From Rhodoferax_B sp049316285 (lineage in GTDB: Bacteria > Pseudomonadota > Gammaproteobacteria > Burkholderiales > Burkholderiaceae_C), in assembly GCF_049316285.1 (NCBI RefSeq), contig NZ_JBMOXA010000012.1, positions 1 to 64,000 on the forward strand: a stretch of 64,000 bases of DNA. Reading direction: 5' to 3'. A model generated the notes under the pieces. The model was not told the DNA's origin and ran no database searches. It worked only from the letters and a program-made list of their open reading frames with translations. The first letter of the stretch is position 1, and each line of letters starts with the position of its first letter. Of this stretch, positions 9,148-18,176 are shown in pieces. Position numbers and translations under genes: made by a program.

Positions 9148-10647
9148 TCAGGCGGCGGCTTCAGCGGGCACCGTGCCCTGCGCCATCTTGCCCATGACGT
9201 GGGCCACCGCCGCGGTGAGCTTCTTGGCGTAAGGCACATGCAGGAACTCGTTCGGGCCGTGGGCGTTGCTCTTGGGGCCCAACACACCACACACCATCAT
9301 CTGCGCCTTGGGGAAGCCCTTGGACAACATATTCATCAGCGGAATGGTGCCGCCCTGGCCGATGTAGCCACAGCCCGCGCCAAAGTGCGCTTGCGAGGCC
9401 TCTTGCAGCGCCTGCTCGAACCACGGCGCAGTGCTGGGCGCGTTCCAACCGGTGGCTGCGCCCTGGGCTTCAAAGGTCACCTTGGCTTGGTAGGGCGCGT
9501 TGTCTTCGAGCAGGGTTTTGAGTTGCTGCACGGCGGCATCGGCCTCAACCAGCGGGGGCAGGCGCAGGCTCAGCTTGAAGGCGGTGTAGGGACGCAACAC
9601 GTTGCCAGCGTTCTTGATTTCCGAGAAACCATCGGCGCCGGTCACACTCAGCGTGGGCGACCAGGTGCGGTTGAGCAGGGCTTGCACCGGCTCGGTGGTG
9701 GTGGGCAGCGCAAACACGGTGCTACCACCGCAGTCGTAGTGCGCCCAGGGAAAACGTTTGTAGATTTCGTCGCCCAGGATGGCCGCCGTGGCCTTGGCTT
9801 GCGCCAGGCGGTCGGCCGGCACTTCGCAGTGGAAGCTGGCCGGCAGCAGGCGGCCGGTGGCGCTGTCTTCCAGGCGATCGAGCACCTGGCGCATGATGCG
9901 AAAGCTAGACGGCACCAGGCCGCTGGCGTCGCCCGAGTGCACACCTTCGGTCAAGATTTCGACCTTCAACACCCCGCTGGCCATGCCGCGCAGGCTGCTG
10001 GTGAGCCACAGCTGGTCGTAGTTGCCGGCACCCGAGTCTAGGCAGATCACCAAGGCCACCTCGCCCAGGCGTGTGCGCAGTGCGTCCACATAGGGCAGCA
10101 GATCGTAGGAGCCGCTTTCTTCGCAGGTTTCGATCAGGCCAACAATGCGTGGGTGTGGCACGTTCTGCGCCTTCAGCGCCTGGATGGCGGTGATGGACGC
10201 GTAGACCGCATAACCATCGTCGGCGCCGCCACGGCCAAACAGTTTGCCGTCTTCGTATTTCGGCGTCCACGGGCCCAGGTCGTTGCGCCAGCCAGTGAAT
10301 TCGGGTTGTTTGTCGAGGTGGCCGTACATCAACACGGTTTCGCTGGTTTGGCTTTGGTGTGCGTCCACTTCAAAGAACAACACCGGCGTACGGCCTTCGA
10401 TACGCACGATCTCCAGCTTCAGGCCCTCGACCTTTTGCGCCTCGACCCAGGTGGCGGCGTTGCGCAGCACGGTTTCCAGGTAGCCGTTGGCCGCCCAGTC
10501 CTTGTCGAACATGGGGGATTTGGACGGCACCTCGATGTAGCGCGTGAGTTCGGGAACAAGCACCTCGTCCCATTGGCGGGCGACCTGGCTCAGCGCCTGT
10601 TCGGCGTTCAGGACGGAGGCGGGAAAGTTGGGTACGCGGGCATTCAT
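9148..10647 (-). CDS. M20-family metallopeptidase
   Basis: The 499-residue product is a two-zinc M20 peptidase of the dipeptidase/carboxypeptidase type. Visible ligands are His110 in MYGHLDKQPE, Asp143 in GGADDGY, the Glu176-Glu177 pair in ETCEESGS (base and ligand), Asp204 in CLDSG, and a late His in NAHGPNEF. A dimerisation domain sits between them (about 215-370). It is probably cytoplasmic, since no signal peptide is seen, and should hydrolyse small peptides or N-acyl amino acids. The substrate cannot be fixed. It is monocistronic between two gaps. Confidence 0.87.
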   Translation of the reverse strand: MNARVPNFPASVLNAEQALSQVARQWDEVLVPELTRYIEVPSKSPMFDKDWAANGYLETVLRNAATWVEAQKVEGLKLEIVRIEGRTPVLFFEVDAHQSQTSETVLMYGHLDKQPEFTGWRNDLGPWTPKYEDGKLFGRGGADDGYAVYASITAIQALKAQNVPHPRIVGLIETCEESGSYDLLPYVDALRTRLGEVALVICLDSGAGNYDQLWLTSSLRGMASGVLKVEILTEGVHSGDASGLVPSSFRIMRQVLDRLEDSATGRLLPASFHCEVPADRLAQAKATAAILGDEIYKRFPWAHYDCGGSTVFALPTTTEPVQALLNRTWSPTLSVTGADGFSEIKNAGNVLRPYTAFKLSLRLPPLVEADAAVQQLKTLLEDNAPYQAKVTFEAQGAATGWNAPSTAPWFEQALQEASQAHFGAGCGYIGQGGTIPLMNMLSKGFPKAQMMVCGVLGPKSNAHGPNEFLHVPYAKKLTAAVAHVMGKMAQGTVPAEAAA

Positions 10648-10738
10648 GTGGGGGCTCCTCTAGGGCTGCTGGGGCGAATCCCACCAGTCTAGACCAAGCC
10701 CCCCACAAAACCAATGCCGGGGGCTATTCACACCAGCC

Positions 10739-11569
10739 TTAGCGCTGCAGCCGGTAGACCTCGACCGCCGTGCCGCCAAATACACGCGCCTGCTGTTCTG
10801 CTGGCACCCAGGAGCGCGCCAGCGCCAACCAGCGCGCATAGTCGCCCGCAAGTTCCAGCACCGGCCAGTCGCTGCCCCATAGGCAACGCTGGTGGCCGAA
10901 GGTGTCTAGCACCCACTCGCCGTAGCGCTTCAGCACGGCGCCGTCGCCATGGGCGTCCGCTGACGCGGCTTCGGTCCACAGGCCGGAGAGTTTGCACACC
11001 GCCTTGGTTTCTCGGGCGATCTGCGCCAGGCCGTCGGCCCAGGCTTGCCACTGGCCGTGGGCAATGTCGGGTTTGGCACCGTGGTCTATGACGATGCGCA
11101 GGTTCGGGTGGCGGCGCGCAAGCTCGACGATACGTGGCAGATGCACTGGCTTCACCAACCCATCGAACACTAGCCCGCAGGCAGCCATGGTCTCCAGCGC
11201 GGGCGCCAAGGCCGGCTGCAGAATCCAGTCGGGGTCGGTGATGTCCTGCAGCATGGGCCGCAGGCCCTTGAGCTTGGGGGCCGAGAGTGATAACGCGGCA
11301 ATACGCGCGGAGGCGGTGGGCGCCAGCAGGTCCAGCCAGCCGACCACACCCAATACATCGGCGGCGTTGTGCGCCTGGTCAAGCAAGAAAAGGGTTTCGG
11401 CCTCGGTCGGCGCGGCCTGCACCAGCACACCGCCGGTGATGCCGCAGGGACGGCTTTCGGTGCGCCAGTGGTCGATGTGCACGTCGCGGTAGATGGGCGC
11501 CAGCGCGGGCGTGAGCCAGCCGTAGTCGCCACGGTCGAGCTGCCAGAGGTGGAAGTGGGCGTCGATCAT
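10739..11569 (-). CDS. Amidohydrolase-2 family sugar lactonase (L-fuconolactonase type)
   Basis: The 276-residue product belongs to the COG3618 amidohydrolases: a metal-binding IDAHFHLWQ opening (His5, His7), VIDHGAKP in the middle and GSDWPV near the C-terminus. Members include L-fucono-1,5-lactonase and L-rhamnono-lactonase. The ATG at 11569 starts the conserved region; the frame continues upstream only as an overlap of the previous gene. It follows the aldose dehydrogenase gene by eight bases, so the two are one operon. It probably opens the lactone made by that dehydrogenase. L-fuconolactone is favoured because FucU is next door. Confidence 0.8.
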   Translation of the reverse strand: MIDAHFHLWQLDRGDYGWLTPALAPIYRDVHIDHWRTESRPCGITGGVLVQAAPTEAETLFLLDQAHNAADVLGVVGWLDLLAPTASARIAALSLSAPKLKGLRPMLQDITDPDWILQPALAPALETMAACGLVFDGLVKPVHLPRIVELARRHPNLRIVIDHGAKPDIAHGQWQAWADGLAQIARETKAVCKLSGLWTEAASADAHGDGAVLKRYGEWVLDTFGHQRCLWGSDWPVLELAGDYARWLALARSWVPAEQQARVFGGTAVEVYRLQR

Positions 11570-11577
11570 GTTGATGT

Positions 11578-12594
11578 TTATACAGGCGTGGGCGCGTGGT
11601 CGGGAATCAAATGCTGTTGGCGCAGCGCCTGCCAGAACGCGGCCGGAATGCTGTGCCCCATCATCGCCACCGCATCGTCCCAATGCGCCACGGTTTGCGG
11701 CCCGGCGATGACGATCTCGACGGCGGGGTGCGCTAGCGGAAACTGCAGCGCCGCAGCACGCAAGGGCACGGCAAACTCGGCACACACTTTCTCGATGGCA
11801 GCCGTGCGCGTAACCCACTCTTGCGCCGCAGGGGCGTAGTTGAAACGTGCGGCCTGTCCGCCCAACACCCCCGTGGCCAGGATGCCCGAGTTGTAGGCCC
11901 CGGCCAGCGCGACGCGCACATCACGCTGGGCGCACAGCGGCAACAACTTGTGCAGCCCGCTGTGGTCCAGCAGGCTGTAGCGTCCCGCCAGCATCAGCAC
12001 ATCCAGGTCGGCCTGGGCCAACACGTCCAGACACACCGACACGTCGTTCACACCCAGGCCAATCTGGCGCACCAGGCCCTCGGTCTGCATGCGGCGCAAC
12101 TCGGGCAAGGCCTCGGCCACCACTTGCGCCAGCACCTGAGCATAGGCGTCGCCGTGTGTCACGCGGTCGCAGTCGTGGATGTAGACCACGTCGAGCCGCG
12201 CCAGGCCCAGGCGCTGCAAGCTGTCCTCGACGCTGCGGCGCATGCCGGTGGCCGAGAAGTCCCAGCGCTGCACAAAGGGCAATACATCGACGTAGCTGTT
12301 TTGCTCGCGCGGCGCGTTTTCATCGGCCACCAGGATGCGGCCGACCTTGGTGGACAACACAAAGGTGTCGCGTGGCACGGCGCGCAAGGCGCGGCCCATG
12401 CGGTGTTCGCTCAGGCCGTTGCCGTAGTGTGGTGCGGTATCAAAAGTGGCGCAGCCATCGCGCAATGCAGCGCCCACCAGGGTCTGCGCGGCGGCGTCCG
12501 AAATGGCGGTGAAAAGATTGCCCAGCGGCGCGCCGCCCAGGCCCAACGGCAGCCCACTCAAGGTGCGGCAGAAGCGTGGATTTTGGATGTTCAT
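11578..12594 (-). CDS. Aldo/keto reductase, L-fucose (D-threo-aldose) dehydrogenase type
   Basis: The 338-residue product has the complete AKR tetrad: Asp52 and Tyr57 in FDTAPHYGNG, Lys83 in STKVGR and His140 in YIHDCDR. The extended PHYGNGLSEHRMG motif is typical of the D-threo-aldose 1-dehydrogenase/L-fucose dehydrogenase branch. It should oxidise L-fucose (or L-galactose/D-arabinose) to the lactone using NAD(P). It starts the leftward operon with the lactonase and is divergent from fucU. Substrate is inferred from context. Confidence 0.8.
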   Translation of the reverse strand: MNIQNPRFCRTLSGLPLGLGGAPLGNLFTAISDAAAQTLVGAALRDGCATFDTAPHYGNGLSEHRMGRALRAVPRDTFVLSTKVGRILVADENAPREQNSYVDVLPFVQRWDFSATGMRRSVEDSLQRLGLARLDVVYIHDCDRVTHGDAYAQVLAQVVAEALPELRRMQTEGLVRQIGLGVNDVSVCLDVLAQADLDVLMLAGRYSLLDHSGLHKLLPLCAQRDVRVALAGAYNSGILATGVLGGQAARFNYAPAAQEWVTRTAAIEKVCAEFAVPLRAAALQFPLAHPAVEIVIAGPQTVAHWDDAVAMMGHSIPAAFWQALRQQHLIPDHAPTPV

Positions 12595-12672
12595 GTGTGC
12601 GGCACGTTGCCACGACCGGGCAGCGTATCGGTTCGGGTTTTCACGGATTTTGGTTCGATTTCTGTCACTTAT

Positions 12673-12708
12673 AGTAGAACTAACATGTCAGTGCGTCAAC
12701 AGTAGAAC
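12673..12708. promoter_or_regulatory. Repeated octamer in the divergent control region
   Basis: AGTAGAAC occurs at 12673-12680 and again at 12701-12708, 28 bases apart, in the 184-base gap between the divergent aldose dehydrogenase and fucU genes. It is a candidate operator for the GntR protein encoded downstream. Only the repeat itself is seen. Confidence 0.3.
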
Positions 12709-12778
12709 ACCTACCGATTCCGCTCTGAAATCCATAGGTTCGGCGCTTCGTCCACCTTCATATTTTTTTGGTACACCC

Positions 12779-13204
12779 GTGCTCAAAGGTCTCTCTCCGC
12801 TGCTGTCTCCCGACCTGCTGCACGTCCTGGCATCGATGGGCCACGGCGATGAAATCGTGCTGGCCGATGCCCACTTTCCAGCCGCCACACATGCCCGTCG
12901 CCTGGTGCGCATTCCGGGTGTAGATGCCAACCGTGTGCTCGACGCCGTGCTCTCGGTATTGCCACTCGACGACTTTGTGCCACACGCCGCGTTCACCATG
13001 CAAGTGGTCGGCGACGCCACCACCGTACCGCCGGCCGTGGCCGATTTCAGCGCCACCTTGCAAAGCCACGGCGAAGCCTCGCCGACATCGCTGGAGCGCT
13101 TTGCGTTTTACGAACGTGCAGCCCAGGCGTTTGCGATTGTGGCCACCGGCGAGACGCGCACCTACGGCAACATCCTGCTGAAAAAAGGCGTGGCCAAGCT
13201 GTGA
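12779..13204 (+). CDS. fucU: L-fucose mutarotase (RbsD/FucU family)
   Basis: From a GTG at 12779 the product has 141 residues and lines up with E. coli FucU from its first residues (LKGLSPLLSPDLLHVLA). It carries MGHGDEIVLADAHFPA (catalytic-site His22, Asp30, His32) and the C-terminal FAFYERAAQAFAIVATGE and YGNILLKKGV blocks. FucU interconverts the alpha and beta anomers of L-fucose, feeding the beta-specific enzymes. An open frame of 111 codons lies upstream of this start but has no family similarity. The stop overlaps the GntR start (GTGA), so the genes are translationally coupled. Confidence 0.9.
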   Translation: MLKGLSPLLSPDLLHVLASMGHGDEIVLADAHFPAATHARRLVRIPGVDANRVLDAVLSVLPLDDFVPHAAFTMQVVGDATTVPPAVADFSATLQSHGEASPTSLERFAFYERAAQAFAIVATGETRTYGNILLKKGVAKL

Positions 13205-14031
13205 GCACCCGCGCAAGTTCTGCAGCCACCGAGGTGCTGCGCAAGCCCGTCACCAAGGCGGCGCTGAAGCGCACCTTGTCGGCCACCCCAACCGGCATGG
13301 AGCCCACCAGCCAGCGCGCACGCGCCTACCAGGGCTTTACGCAGCAAATCTTGAGCGGCAGCATTCGCCCCGGCCAGTTTGTCTCGCAACGCGAGCTGAT
13401 GACCCTGCTCGACATGCCCTTGGGCGCGGTGCGCGAGATGATTCCGCGGCTGGAGGCCGGTGGCCTGATCAAGACCGTGCCGCAGCGTGGCCTGCAGATC
13501 GCCCATGTGGACCTGAAGCTGATCCGCAACGCGTTTCAACTGCGCGCCATGATAGAGCGCGAAGCCGTGCGCCTGTTCACCCGCAGCGTCAGTGCCGCCG
13601 AGCTGGACGCGATTGAAGCCGCGCACCACGACATCCTGGAGCGCGCCCGCGCCGACAAGCCAGACTCCACCTTGCTCGACGACGCGCAATCCGTCGACTG
13701 GGGTCTGCACGACCGCATGGTCGACGCCATGGGCAACGAAATCATCTCCGAGATCTACCGCGTCAACAGCCTGCGTGTGCGGCTGATCACGCTGGAGCAG
13801 AGTGTGATCACACCAGCGCGTTTGATTCCGGCGATGGAAGAGCACTTGCACTTCATCGCCGCATTGCAAGCGCGCGACGAGGCCGGTGCCATCGCCGCAC
13901 TCGACCAACACATGGACAGCGCGCGCCACCGCGTGCTGAGCCCAGAAACCGTACGTGCTGAACGCCATGAGGCATCCGCCGTTAGGCCCATCAAATCCAT
14001 TTCCGCCAAAACAACCAGGAGACACACTTGA
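13201..14031 (+). CDS. GntR-family (FadR/FCD-type) regulator
   Basis: The 276-residue product starts at GTG within fucU's last codons. After a basic 40-residue leader it has a GntR winged helix (about 42-105, with SQRELMTLLDMPLGAVREMIPRL split over the recognition helices). An FCD-type all-alpha effector domain follows, with metal-site histidines (GLHDRMVD, MEEHLHFI). It should sense a sugar acid and control the divergent dehydrogenase/lactonase and fucU operons. It overlaps the next gene by four bases (TTGA). Confidence 0.87.
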   Translation: MSTRASSAATEVLRKPVTKAALKRTLSATPTGMEPTSQRARAYQGFTQQILSGSIRPGQFVSQRELMTLLDMPLGAVREMIPRLEAGGLIKTVPQRGLQIAHVDLKLIRNAFQLRAMIEREAVRLFTRSVSAAELDAIEAAHHDILERARADKPDSTLLDDAQSVDWGLHDRMVDAMGNEIISEIYRVNSLRVRLITLEQSVITPARLIPAMEEHLHFIAALQARDEAGAIAALDQHMDSARHRVLSPETVRAERHEASAVRPIKSISAKTTRRHT

Positions 14032-14942
14032 CCCATGCCATCACCGGGCTCTGGCCCGCATTGCTGATGCCGTTTGCAGAAGACGGCCAGCTCGACCTGC
14101 CACGCACCCTGGCACACGCCAAGCGCATGCTGGCTGCCGGCAGCGACGGCGTCACACTGTTCGGCACCACCGGTGAGGGCCTGGCCTTCAGCGTGGCCGA
14201 GCGCAAGATGGTGCTGGAAGCCTTGCTCGCCAGTGGCGTGCGCCCCGACCAGGTCATTGTGACCACCACCGCCTGCGCGTTGGAAGAAGCCATAGACCTG
14301 GGCCGCCACGCCATTGCCAAGGGTGTGGTGCGCCAGCTCTACATGCCCCCGTTTTTCTTCAACCATCCGCGCGACGCGGGTGTGACCGAGTGTGTGACGC
14401 AAGTCATCAAAGGCATTGGTGCCGACAGCCTGCAAATGCTGCTGTACCACTTCCCCGGTTTGGCCAACGTGGGCTACTCGCACGCCACCATCACCGAGCT
14501 GGTGCGCCGCCACCCCAAGCAGGTGATTGGCGTGAAAGACAGCTCGGGCGACCTGGAGCATTCGCTGGGCCTGGTGAAGGCTTTCCCACAACTGTCGATC
14601 TTCGTCGGCTCCGAGCCGCATATCGCCCCGGTGATGCGCGCCGGTGGTTCGGGTTCGGTCAACGGCATGTCCAACGTGGCGCCGCACCTGCTGCGCCGCA
14701 TCATCTCCAACCCGCAAAACGTGTCCAAGGCCGACGAGCAACTGGTGCTCGACCTGCTGCGCCTGATGACCGTGTTGCCGGGCATGCCTTTTGTCAGCGC
14801 CTACAAAGTGGGCCTGGCCGAACAGATGGGCGACGATGTCTGGCTCAACGTGCGCGCGCCGTTGACCAAGCTGGAAACCCATGAAGAAAAAGCCGTGCGT
14901 GAGGTGTACCGCGCGACTGGTCAGAGCTTCGACACCATTTAA
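14028..14942 (+). CDS. DapA/NanA-family aldolase, probable 2-keto-3-deoxy sugar-acid lyase
   Basis: The start is a TTG at 14028 with AGGAG seven bases upstream. The 304-residue product is a class I aldolase of the DHDPS/N-acetylneuraminate lyase superfamily: FGTTGEG (45-51), Tyr140 and the Schiff-base Lys170 in GVKDSSGD. Being inside an L-fucose-type operon, it is more likely to cleave 2-keto-3-deoxy-L-fuconate (to pyruvate and lactaldehyde) than to make lysine; that is inference. A matching L-fuconate dehydratase is not in the window. True DapA cannot be excluded by sequence alone. Confidence 0.8.
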   Translation: MTHAITGLWPALLMPFAEDGQLDLPRTLAHAKRMLAAGSDGVTLFGTTGEGLAFSVAERKMVLEALLASGVRPDQVIVTTTACALEEAIDLGRHAIAKGVVRQLYMPPFFFNHPRDAGVTECVTQVIKGIGADSLQMLLYHFPGLANVGYSHATITELVRRHPKQVIGVKDSSGDLEHSLGLVKAFPQLSIFVGSEPHIAPVMRAGGSGSVNGMSNVAPHLLRRIISNPQNVSKADEQLVLDLLRLMTVLPGMPFVSAYKVGLAEQMGDDVWLNVRAPLTKLETHEEKAVREVYRATGQSFDTI

Positions 14943-14962
14943 ACAAAGACAGGAGACAAGCC

Positions 14963-16282
14963 ATGAAGAAGACCCAGATCAACCGCCGCGCCGTGCTGCA
15001 AGCCGGCGCTACCGCGACGGCGCTCAGCACCGTGCCCACCGCGTTCGCCCAGTCGGGTTTTGACTGGAAGCGCTACGCCGGCCAAACGATTGAAGTGCAC
15101 TTGATCAAGAGCCCGCGCGGCGAGCTGTTGCAAAAGTACCAGAAGGAGTTTGAAGACCTGACCGGCATCAAGGTCGGCGCCGAGCAGGTGCCCGAGCAGC
15201 AGTCGCGCCAGAAAACGGTGATCGAGTTCAACTCTGGCAAGACCAGCTTCGACGTGGTGCACATGAGCTACCACGTGCAAAAGCGCCAGTTCGCCAAAGG
15301 CAAGTGGATGGAAGATCTGCGCAGCCTGATGGCCACCGGCGCGCCGCCTGACTTCGACGTGAAAGACTACTCGTCCGGCGCCATGTTCTACGCCACGCAA
15401 AGCGATGGCCGCATCGACAGCCTGCCGCTGAACCTAGACCCGTGGATCGTCTACTGGAACAAGGAACTGTTCGCCGCCAAGGGTGTGGCCTATCCGAAGA
15501 ACTTCCCGGAAATTTTGGCCGCAGCCAAGAAGCTGCACGACCCGGCCAACGGTGTGGTGGGCTTTGTCGGCCGAGGCCTGAAGAACGCCAACGTGCCGCT
15601 GTGGACCGGCTTCTTCCTGGGCTACGGCGGTCAGTTCTTCGACGCTGGTGGCAAGCTCGCCACCGAAACGCCTGAAGCCGTGGCCTCGGCCGCGATGTAC
15701 CGCGACCTGATGAAAAACACCGGCCCCGCAGGCGTGGCTGGCTACAACTGGAACGAAGCGCAGAGCCTGTTCTTGCAGGGCAAGGCCGCGATGTGGATCG
15801 ACGGCTCGGGCTTTGCACCACCGCTGGAAGACGCCACCAAGTCCAAGGTCAAGGGCAAAACCGGCTACGGCGTAATGCCACCCGGCCCCAAGACCCAGGT
15901 CTCGCAGACCTTTGGTGATGGTATCGGGGTGTCTGCCTTCTCCACCAAGAAGGGCCCGGCCTGGTACTACATCATGTGGGCCACCAGCAAGGCAATGCAG
16001 GCACGCATGCTGGCCACCGGCTCAGGTGCGCCGGCCCGCCTGTCGGCCTACTCCAACGCCGAAGCCATTGCCGCCTTGACGGTGCCGCCAGAGTGGCTAT
16101 CGGCCGTGGCCGAGTCGCTGAAGATCGCGCGCCCCGGTTTGCCCATCATCGAGCCGGTCACCGAGTTCCGTGACGTCTACGGCATCGCGCTGAACAACAT
16201 GCTGACGGGCGCTGATCCGGCAGCAGAACTGAAAAAGGCCACAGCCGAGTTCGCCCCCGTGGCGGCCAAGGCCGACACCTGA
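14963..16282 (+). CDS. Sugar ABC transporter substrate-binding protein
   Basis: This 439-residue family 1 extracellular solute-binding protein (MalE/UgpB type) has a twin-arginine-like signal (INRRAVLQAGATATAL) ending at AFAQS. The fold signatures include FNSGKTSFDVVHMS and a late WYYIMWATSKAMQ. It should capture a sugar in the periplasm and deliver it to the two permeases that follow. Its place in the fucU operon suggests L-fucose or a fucoside. A 100-base gap separates it from the first permease. Confidence 0.87.
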   Translation: MKKTQINRRAVLQAGATATALSTVPTAFAQSGFDWKRYAGQTIEVHLIKSPRGELLQKYQKEFEDLTGIKVGAEQVPEQQSRQKTVIEFNSGKTSFDVVHMSYHVQKRQFAKGKWMEDLRSLMATGAPPDFDVKDYSSGAMFYATQSDGRIDSLPLNLDPWIVYWNKELFAAKGVAYPKNFPEILAAAKKLHDPANGVVGFVGRGLKNANVPLWTGFFLGYGGQFFDAGGKLATETPEAVASAAMYRDLMKNTGPAGVAGYNWNEAQSLFLQGKAAMWIDGSGFAPPLEDATKSKVKGKTGYGVMPPGPKTQVSQTFGDGIGVSAFSTKKGPAWYYIMWATSKAMQARMLATGSGAPARLSAYSNAEAIAALTVPPEWLSAVAESLKIARPGLPIIEPVTEFRDVYGIALNNMLTGADPAAELKKATAEFAPVAAKADT

Positions 16283-16385
16283 TCGTGCTGGCTGCGGGCC
16301 AATACCTGCAGTCTGCGTTTTTGATTTTGGTTTGACTTCATAAAGCCGCTGGGCCTCTTTGGACCAGCGGCTTGGATGGTTCTGC

Positions 16386-17249
16386 ATGCGTAAGATTTCG
16401 CCCTTTGTTTGGTTCATCGTGCCGGCCGTGATCGTGGTCATCGCGGTCATCGTCTTTCCATGGCTGTTCACGTTATGGATGAGCCTGTTCGACTGGAAGA
16501 TCGGCTCCAAGGCCACCTTCGCCGGTTTGTCCAACTACGTGGACCTGGCCCACAACACGCGCTTTCTTGAATCGATCGCGCACACCTTGATTTTTACCGC
16601 CATGGCCGTGGCCGCCCCGCTGGTGCTGGGCACGCTGGCCGCCTTGGTGTTCAACCAGAAGTTTCCGGGCCAGGGCTTTCTGCGCGGCGCGTTTGTGCTG
16701 CCCATGATGGCCACGCCGGTGGCCATCGCTCTGGTGTGGGTGATGATGTTTCACCCCCAGCAAGGCGTGCTCAACTACCTGTTGTCGTTGCTGGGCATTC
16801 CGCCCAGCGAATGGGTGTATTCGCCGCGCCTGTCGATTGCTTGCCTGGTGCTGGTGGACATCTGGCAATGGACGCCGCTGGTGATGCTGATCGTGCTCGG
16901 TGGTCTGGCTTCGCTGCCGGCCGATCCGTTCGAGGCCGCGCTGATGGAAGGCGCCTCGCGCTGGCAGACCTTCCGCTATGTCACGCTGCCCATGCTGCTG
17001 CCGTTCATTCTGGTGGCCGGAGTGGTGCGCATGATAGACGCGCTCAAGACCTTCGACACCATTTACGTGATCACCCAGGGCGGCCCGGGCACGTCGTCTG
17101 AAACCATCAACATCTACCTCTACCTGCAAGCGTTCTCGTTCTACCAGATCGGCAAATCTTCGGCCGTGGTGGTGGTGTTCTTTGCCTTGGTGGTCGGCCT
17201 GTCGTTGCTGCTGTTCTGGCTGCGCGAACGTTCTAAGTACTACGAGTGA
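16386..17249 (+). CDS. Sugar ABC transporter permease (MalF/UgpA type)
   Basis: From ATG 16386 the product has 287 residues, about six membrane helices and the inner-membrane EAA loop (EAALMEGASRWQTFRYVTLP) that docks on the ATPase. An in-frame TTG nine codons upstream is an alternative start. It forms the translocation pore with the second permease. Confidence 0.87.
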   Translation: MRKISPFVWFIVPAVIVVIAVIVFPWLFTLWMSLFDWKIGSKATFAGLSNYVDLAHNTRFLESIAHTLIFTAMAVAAPLVLGTLAALVFNQKFPGQGFLRGAFVLPMMATPVAIALVWVMMFHPQQGVLNYLLSLLGIPPSEWVYSPRLSIACLVLVDIWQWTPLVMLIVLGGLASLPADPFEAALMEGASRWQTFRYVTLPMLLPFILVAGVVRMIDALKTFDTIYVITQGGPGTSSETINIYLYLQAFSFYQIGKSSAVVVVFFALVVGLSLLLFWLRERSKYYE

Positions 17250-17279
17250 TCCACGCAGCCTGAGCAAGAAATTCCTGAC

Positions 17280-18098
17280 ATGAAAAAAGCACTCGACAAA
17301 CTCGTTCTCGGCATCTGCGTGGTGCTGCTGGTCTCGCCCGCCATCAGCTTCTTCTTGTGGATGCTGTCGCTAGCCTTCAAAAACGAGGTGGACAACCTGG
17401 CTTATCCGCCGGTTTTCATTCCCAACGCACCCACGTTCCAGAACTTCGTCAAGGTGTTCGAAAGCGGCCCGTTCTTCCAATACCTGCTCAACAGCATCAT
17501 CGTCTCGGGCCTGGCCACGGGCATTGCGCTGCTGATTGGTGTGCCTGCGGGCTACGGCATTGCACGGCTGAAGGCACGCAAGCTGCTGATGGTGATCATG
17601 ATTGCGCGCATGACGCCGGCCATCAGCTTTTTGATTCCGCTGTTCACGCTGTTCCAGGCTCTGGGCCTGACCGGCACGCTGGCGCCGGTGGTGATCACCC
17701 ACTTGGTGATCACGGTGCCGATTACGGTCTACATTGTCTCGGGCTACTTCGAGACCTTGCCGCACGAGCTGGAAGAGGCCGCCGTGGTGGACGGTTGCTC
17801 GCCCTGGCAGCGCTTCAAGCACATCGCGCTGCCGCTGGCCCGTCCCGGCATCACCGTGGCCGCCATTCTGGCGTTCATCTTCTCGTGGAACAACTTCATC
17901 TTCGGCGCGGTGCTGGCCGGGCGCGAAACGCGCACGCTGCCCGTGGCCATCTACAACGTGCTGACGTTTGAACAGATCGCCTGGGGCCCGCTGGCCGCCG
18001 CCGCGCTGCTGGTCACGCTGCCCGTGCTGCTGCTCACGCTGGTGATCCAGAAGGAAATCGTTGGTGGCCTGACGGCTGGCGGCGTCAAGGGTGGCTAA
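17280..18098 (+). CDS. Sugar ABC transporter permease (MalG/UgpE type)
   Basis: The 272-residue product has six predicted helices and the EAA loop EEAAVVDGCSPWQRFKHIAL. It is the partner of the preceding permease, 30 bases downstream of it, and belongs to the MalG-like carbohydrate branch. Confidence 0.88.
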   Translation: MKKALDKLVLGICVVLLVSPAISFFLWMLSLAFKNEVDNLAYPPVFIPNAPTFQNFVKVFESGPFFQYLLNSIIVSGLATGIALLIGVPAGYGIARLKARKLLMVIMIARMTPAISFLIPLFTLFQALGLTGTLAPVVITHLVITVPITVYIVSGYFETLPHELEEAAVVDGCSPWQRFKHIALPLARPGITVAAILAFIFSWNNFIFGAVLAGRETRTLPVAIYNVLTFEQIAWGPLAAAALLVTLPVLLLTLVIQKEIVGGLTAGGVKGG

Positions 18099-18176
18099 AA
18101 ACGCCGCAGCACGCCATCACCCATCGCCTCAAGCTCACACGTCTTATCCGAAATCGAACCGTAGAAATCTCTCATC

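Noticed and set aside
12446..12778. Upstream extension of the fucU frame.
   Set aside because: It overlaps the start of the opposite AKR gene and has no similarity to FucU. The family match begins exactly at the GTG at 12779.
14028..14942. Calling the DapA-fold gene as lysine-pathway dapA.
   Set aside because: Its operon partners are sugar-acid genes and an importer, so a keto-deoxy acid lyase is the better reading, though sequence alone does not exclude DapA.
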